Source: Mansonella perstans
Lineage: Eukaryota > Nematoda > Chromadorea > Rhabditida > Onchocercidae
Direction: 5' to 3'
Assembly: GCA_037074765.1 (NCBI GenBank)
Contig: JBAMDO010000002.1
Coordinates: forward strand, 248,001 to 312,000
Length of the DNA stretch: 64,000 nt
Position 1 is the first letter of the stretch; each line of letters opens with the position of its first letter. A program made the translations under genes and the position numbers. The notes beneath the pieces are model-generated. The model made no database searches and had not been told where the DNA came from. It worked only from the letters and a program-made list of their open reading frames with translations. This document shows, piece by piece, positions 61,627 through 64,000 of the stretch.

Positions 61627-62560
61627 TTTTATTAGAATAATTGGATAACGCGAGAATAATGTAACAATTATGTAGAACGCGTATTTAATCGTAACATTAA
61701 CATATAATAAAGCGGTAATGATGAAGAGAATAGAACCAGTAGCCTTGGATGTGAACAAATCCCAAAAATGGTCTTAATGAGTTGAGTTATAAGAAACTAA
61801 AGATCATAAAAAATGAAATCCTTTGTACAGATAAGCTTGGTTGAGAAGGTACAATATATTACATGTAAGCATGAGCATCAAACAAAGGATTTTGACACAG
61901 TTACACAATGGTTTTGGTTAATAAGATGTTAATTGCAGCTGCTTCTTTGTTAGTTTATGGTAGGAAGGAGTTTAACAGCTTATAATTGGAACAAAGAGAT
62001 TAAACATTGTGAAATTAATTAGATGGCTCATAAAAGACGTTAATACAATCAGATTTAAACCCTATTGGGAATTTCGCGACAAATAGTATGATGAAAGCGT
62101 CAGAATTATTTGGCGAAAGTTGAGATGATCGATTATAATAGTAATTCTTATTTTTCGTTAAATATATAACACAAAAATCTTCAATATCATGGTTGTTGTA
62201 ATAAAATATAAATCATTTGTTTCATTTTTAAATTAAAGTTCAGATTTATTTTGTAATATTTGAATTCTCGCAATAATCTTCCGTTGATTGTTAGATCTAG
62301 ATCTAGATCAATTATATCGTCTGGACTGTAGCAAGCAAGACATCGCTATCGATATGATGGAGAAGATCGTCCAATATAATTTCCACTCAGTGACTGATTC
62401 TAATTGTATTATCGATAATAGTGTTTATAACGTCAAAAAAAAAAAAAAAAATAAAATAAAATAAAATAAATATTCCTCAACAATTATTCATTAATATCTA
62501 ATAACAGAATAAGCACTTCATTATGATGTTTAATTCCAAAAACTTTCAGAACAGCCACTG
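61627..62560. other. Spacer with an A-rich microsatellite
   Basis: No gene recognised. An A-run followed by (AAAAT)n lies at 62435-62470. A tandem agatct-type motif (tagatctagatctagatc) lies near 62290-62310. Confidence 0.45.
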
Positions 62561-62569
62561 CTTTCAGAA

Positions 62570-63670
62570 TGAATAGTATCTTTCAGTTTGCTAAATTTGT
62601 TCATAATTTATTCACGCTATTAAAATTTATTCAAGTTGAATATTACATAATCTTCTACCTGACTAAATAAAACCGATACGACGAGTCAAATCATCCCGAA
62701 CCGTACACATCAAATCGATAAAAATGCCTCGATAAAAATGATATAGGAGATATTTTTAAACTGCTTTTTTCATCTTCGACTTCAAATATGTTTAACAGTA
62801 AAGATTAAATTTGGTTGGAAATAAACATTGTAATCTTATTGGAACAACACTTCTTTTAGTTTATCTTACTGCAGTACGACAGAGACAAAGTAATGTCGAA
62901 TAATGTAACTGGAGCTCCAGCAAAAATATCTCAGAAGCATTTCAGTATTGCAATGATAATTTCAATAGTACCTCACTAAAATATAACATGGCATTTTTAA
63001 TCATTATTTTCTTGGCAGGACGTTAATAACAAGCTTCATTAAAGCAATCAGCATGAAATCTGAAACGTGTTAATTACTCTATGAATAACTGCAAAAGCAG
63101 TAATTTATTATTTTTACCACAATTCAATTTAAACGCTATCCAACACAATCCAGTAATTCCTGGTTAACATTCTTTTACAAATGATTAGAGAAGTAAGTGA
63201 TCAATTTCAGAAAATTTTATATTTGCGGCAACCAGATAATTTAGTGGAAATTTTACAGAATACAGTTGAAATGAAATTATAAATTATAATAGCGAAAGCT
63301 TTATTTGGTCAATAAGCCATACTCACAATTCAATAAACGGTATTGTTAGTTAAGGCGTTAAATTCACACGTGCTCCCATTTAACAAAGATATTTGATGTG
63401 AAAATCATCGCAGTGCTGGAGAAATCTGCACATTAAGGGATAAAAATCTGTTACACAATGTATTATCGTGCGTTAATGCTTAGAATATACTAAGAACATA
63501 TTTCTTGCAATTCTGAACGGGTATCCAACGAATAATATTGATTTTAAAATTTGTGAATCTCACTGAAGTTATTTGATGTGATACGCAATACGTAATGTAA
63601 TCCAAATAAATTCATATATAGTAAGAGAAAAAGTGCACTTACCTCATCTGCGACTAACATTTTATTTTAT
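62570..63670 (-). repeat. Duplicate of the chemoreceptor-gene upstream region
   Basis: Same orientation as 58616-59460 and matching in blocks: aaatttgttc near 62597, gtacacatca near 62704, aagaacatatttcttgcaatt near 63492 and tctcactgaag near 63558. Where copy 1 has the receptor's first exon (58522-58615), the matching position near 62545-62600 has no ATG frame, so the receptor itself seems lost or decayed here. Confidence 0.5.
63644..63661 (-). other. Conserved mini-exon, copy 2 (MLVADE)
   Basis: Minus-strand ATG TTA GTC GCA GAT GAG followed by a strong gtaagt donor. Matches the mini-exon at 59430-59447 in length, frame and donor position. No downstream exon was confirmed. Confidence 0.4.
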
Positions 63671-64000
63671 GGAAAACAGGTACAGTGTTGTAAAAATTGT
63701 TTTGTTAGCTGAGAAAAGGGTTAATTTTTTGATATAAGAGTGATTTACGTACTCTTCGATATCATTGCGCATTGGATTTAGTACATACCGCCAGTAGTAC
63801 TTTTTATTACAGTCACATCAAATACAACAGAACAACGTTGAATCAATATTAATTATTACAATAAATGACGTATTTTGAATATATAAGTATTAATATTGCA
63901 GATTAAAACGTGAAGGTACTAATGATAATGTTTTAAGGCGTTGAATCAAAACGAGAATTAGTGTTGATAATCGAAACTAGTAGTATTGTTGAAAAAATAA
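63671..64000. other. AT-rich window end
   Basis: No gene or repeat recognised before the window ends. Confidence 0.4.

Noticed and set aside
12053..63374. Enrichment of CACGTG E-boxes across the window as a circadian regulon
   Set aside because: Only about half a dozen were noticed in 64 kb, near what base composition predicts. Only the pair conserved in the inverted repeat was kept.

Overview
This 64 kb window is visibly AT-rich eukaryotic DNA and looks like a nematode, most likely a filarial or other clade III species. Genes are split into many short exons with T-rich introns ending TTTCAG or close to it. The proteins include a nematode-style TWK two-pore potassium channel and a GT92 (DUF23) glycosyltransferase. 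Two near-exact copies of the nematode SL1 spliced leader lie on the minus strand near 61.6 kb. No rRNA, tRNA or CRISPR was recognised. All exon models were made by eye from open frames, splice dinucleotides and phase matching.

Layout. 1-17.7 kb: mostly gene-poor, with simple repeats, diverged direct duplications and two isolated exon-like open segments (3361-3621, 9028-9173). 17.8-22.6 kb (+): a ten-exon GT92 type II membrane glycosyltransferase. 24.3-35.3 kb (+): a TWK channel of up to 17 exons with two K+ selectivity signatures and an unusually long loop of about 330 residues between the two pore halves. 39.1-40.0 kb (+): a small secreted protein with ten cysteines. 42.0-48.1 kb (-): an eleven-exon bHLH-PAS transcription factor that matches the CLOCK/NPAS2 family in its bHLH, PAS-A, PAS-B and a short C-terminal helix.

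49.7-64 kb is a rearranged accessory region on both strands. It holds degenerate MATH-BTB copies (fragments at 49.7 and 50.5 kb, a larger copy at 51.6-53.9 kb, a clear pseudogene at 59.9-61.2 kb). It also holds a multi-membrane-span chemoreceptor-like gene at 57.4-58.6 kb, a duplicated upstream region with a conserved mini-exon (59.4 and 63.6 kb), and the SL1 relic.

The genes do not form an obvious operon. GT92 and TWK are head-to-tail about 1.7 kb apart and each has a plausible trans-splice acceptor just upstream. The most interesting signals are the CLOCK-like gene in a nematode, with a 0.45 kb inverted-repeat pair around its 5' part, and the tandem SL1 relic. The relic points to genomic reinsertion of trans-spliced RNA.
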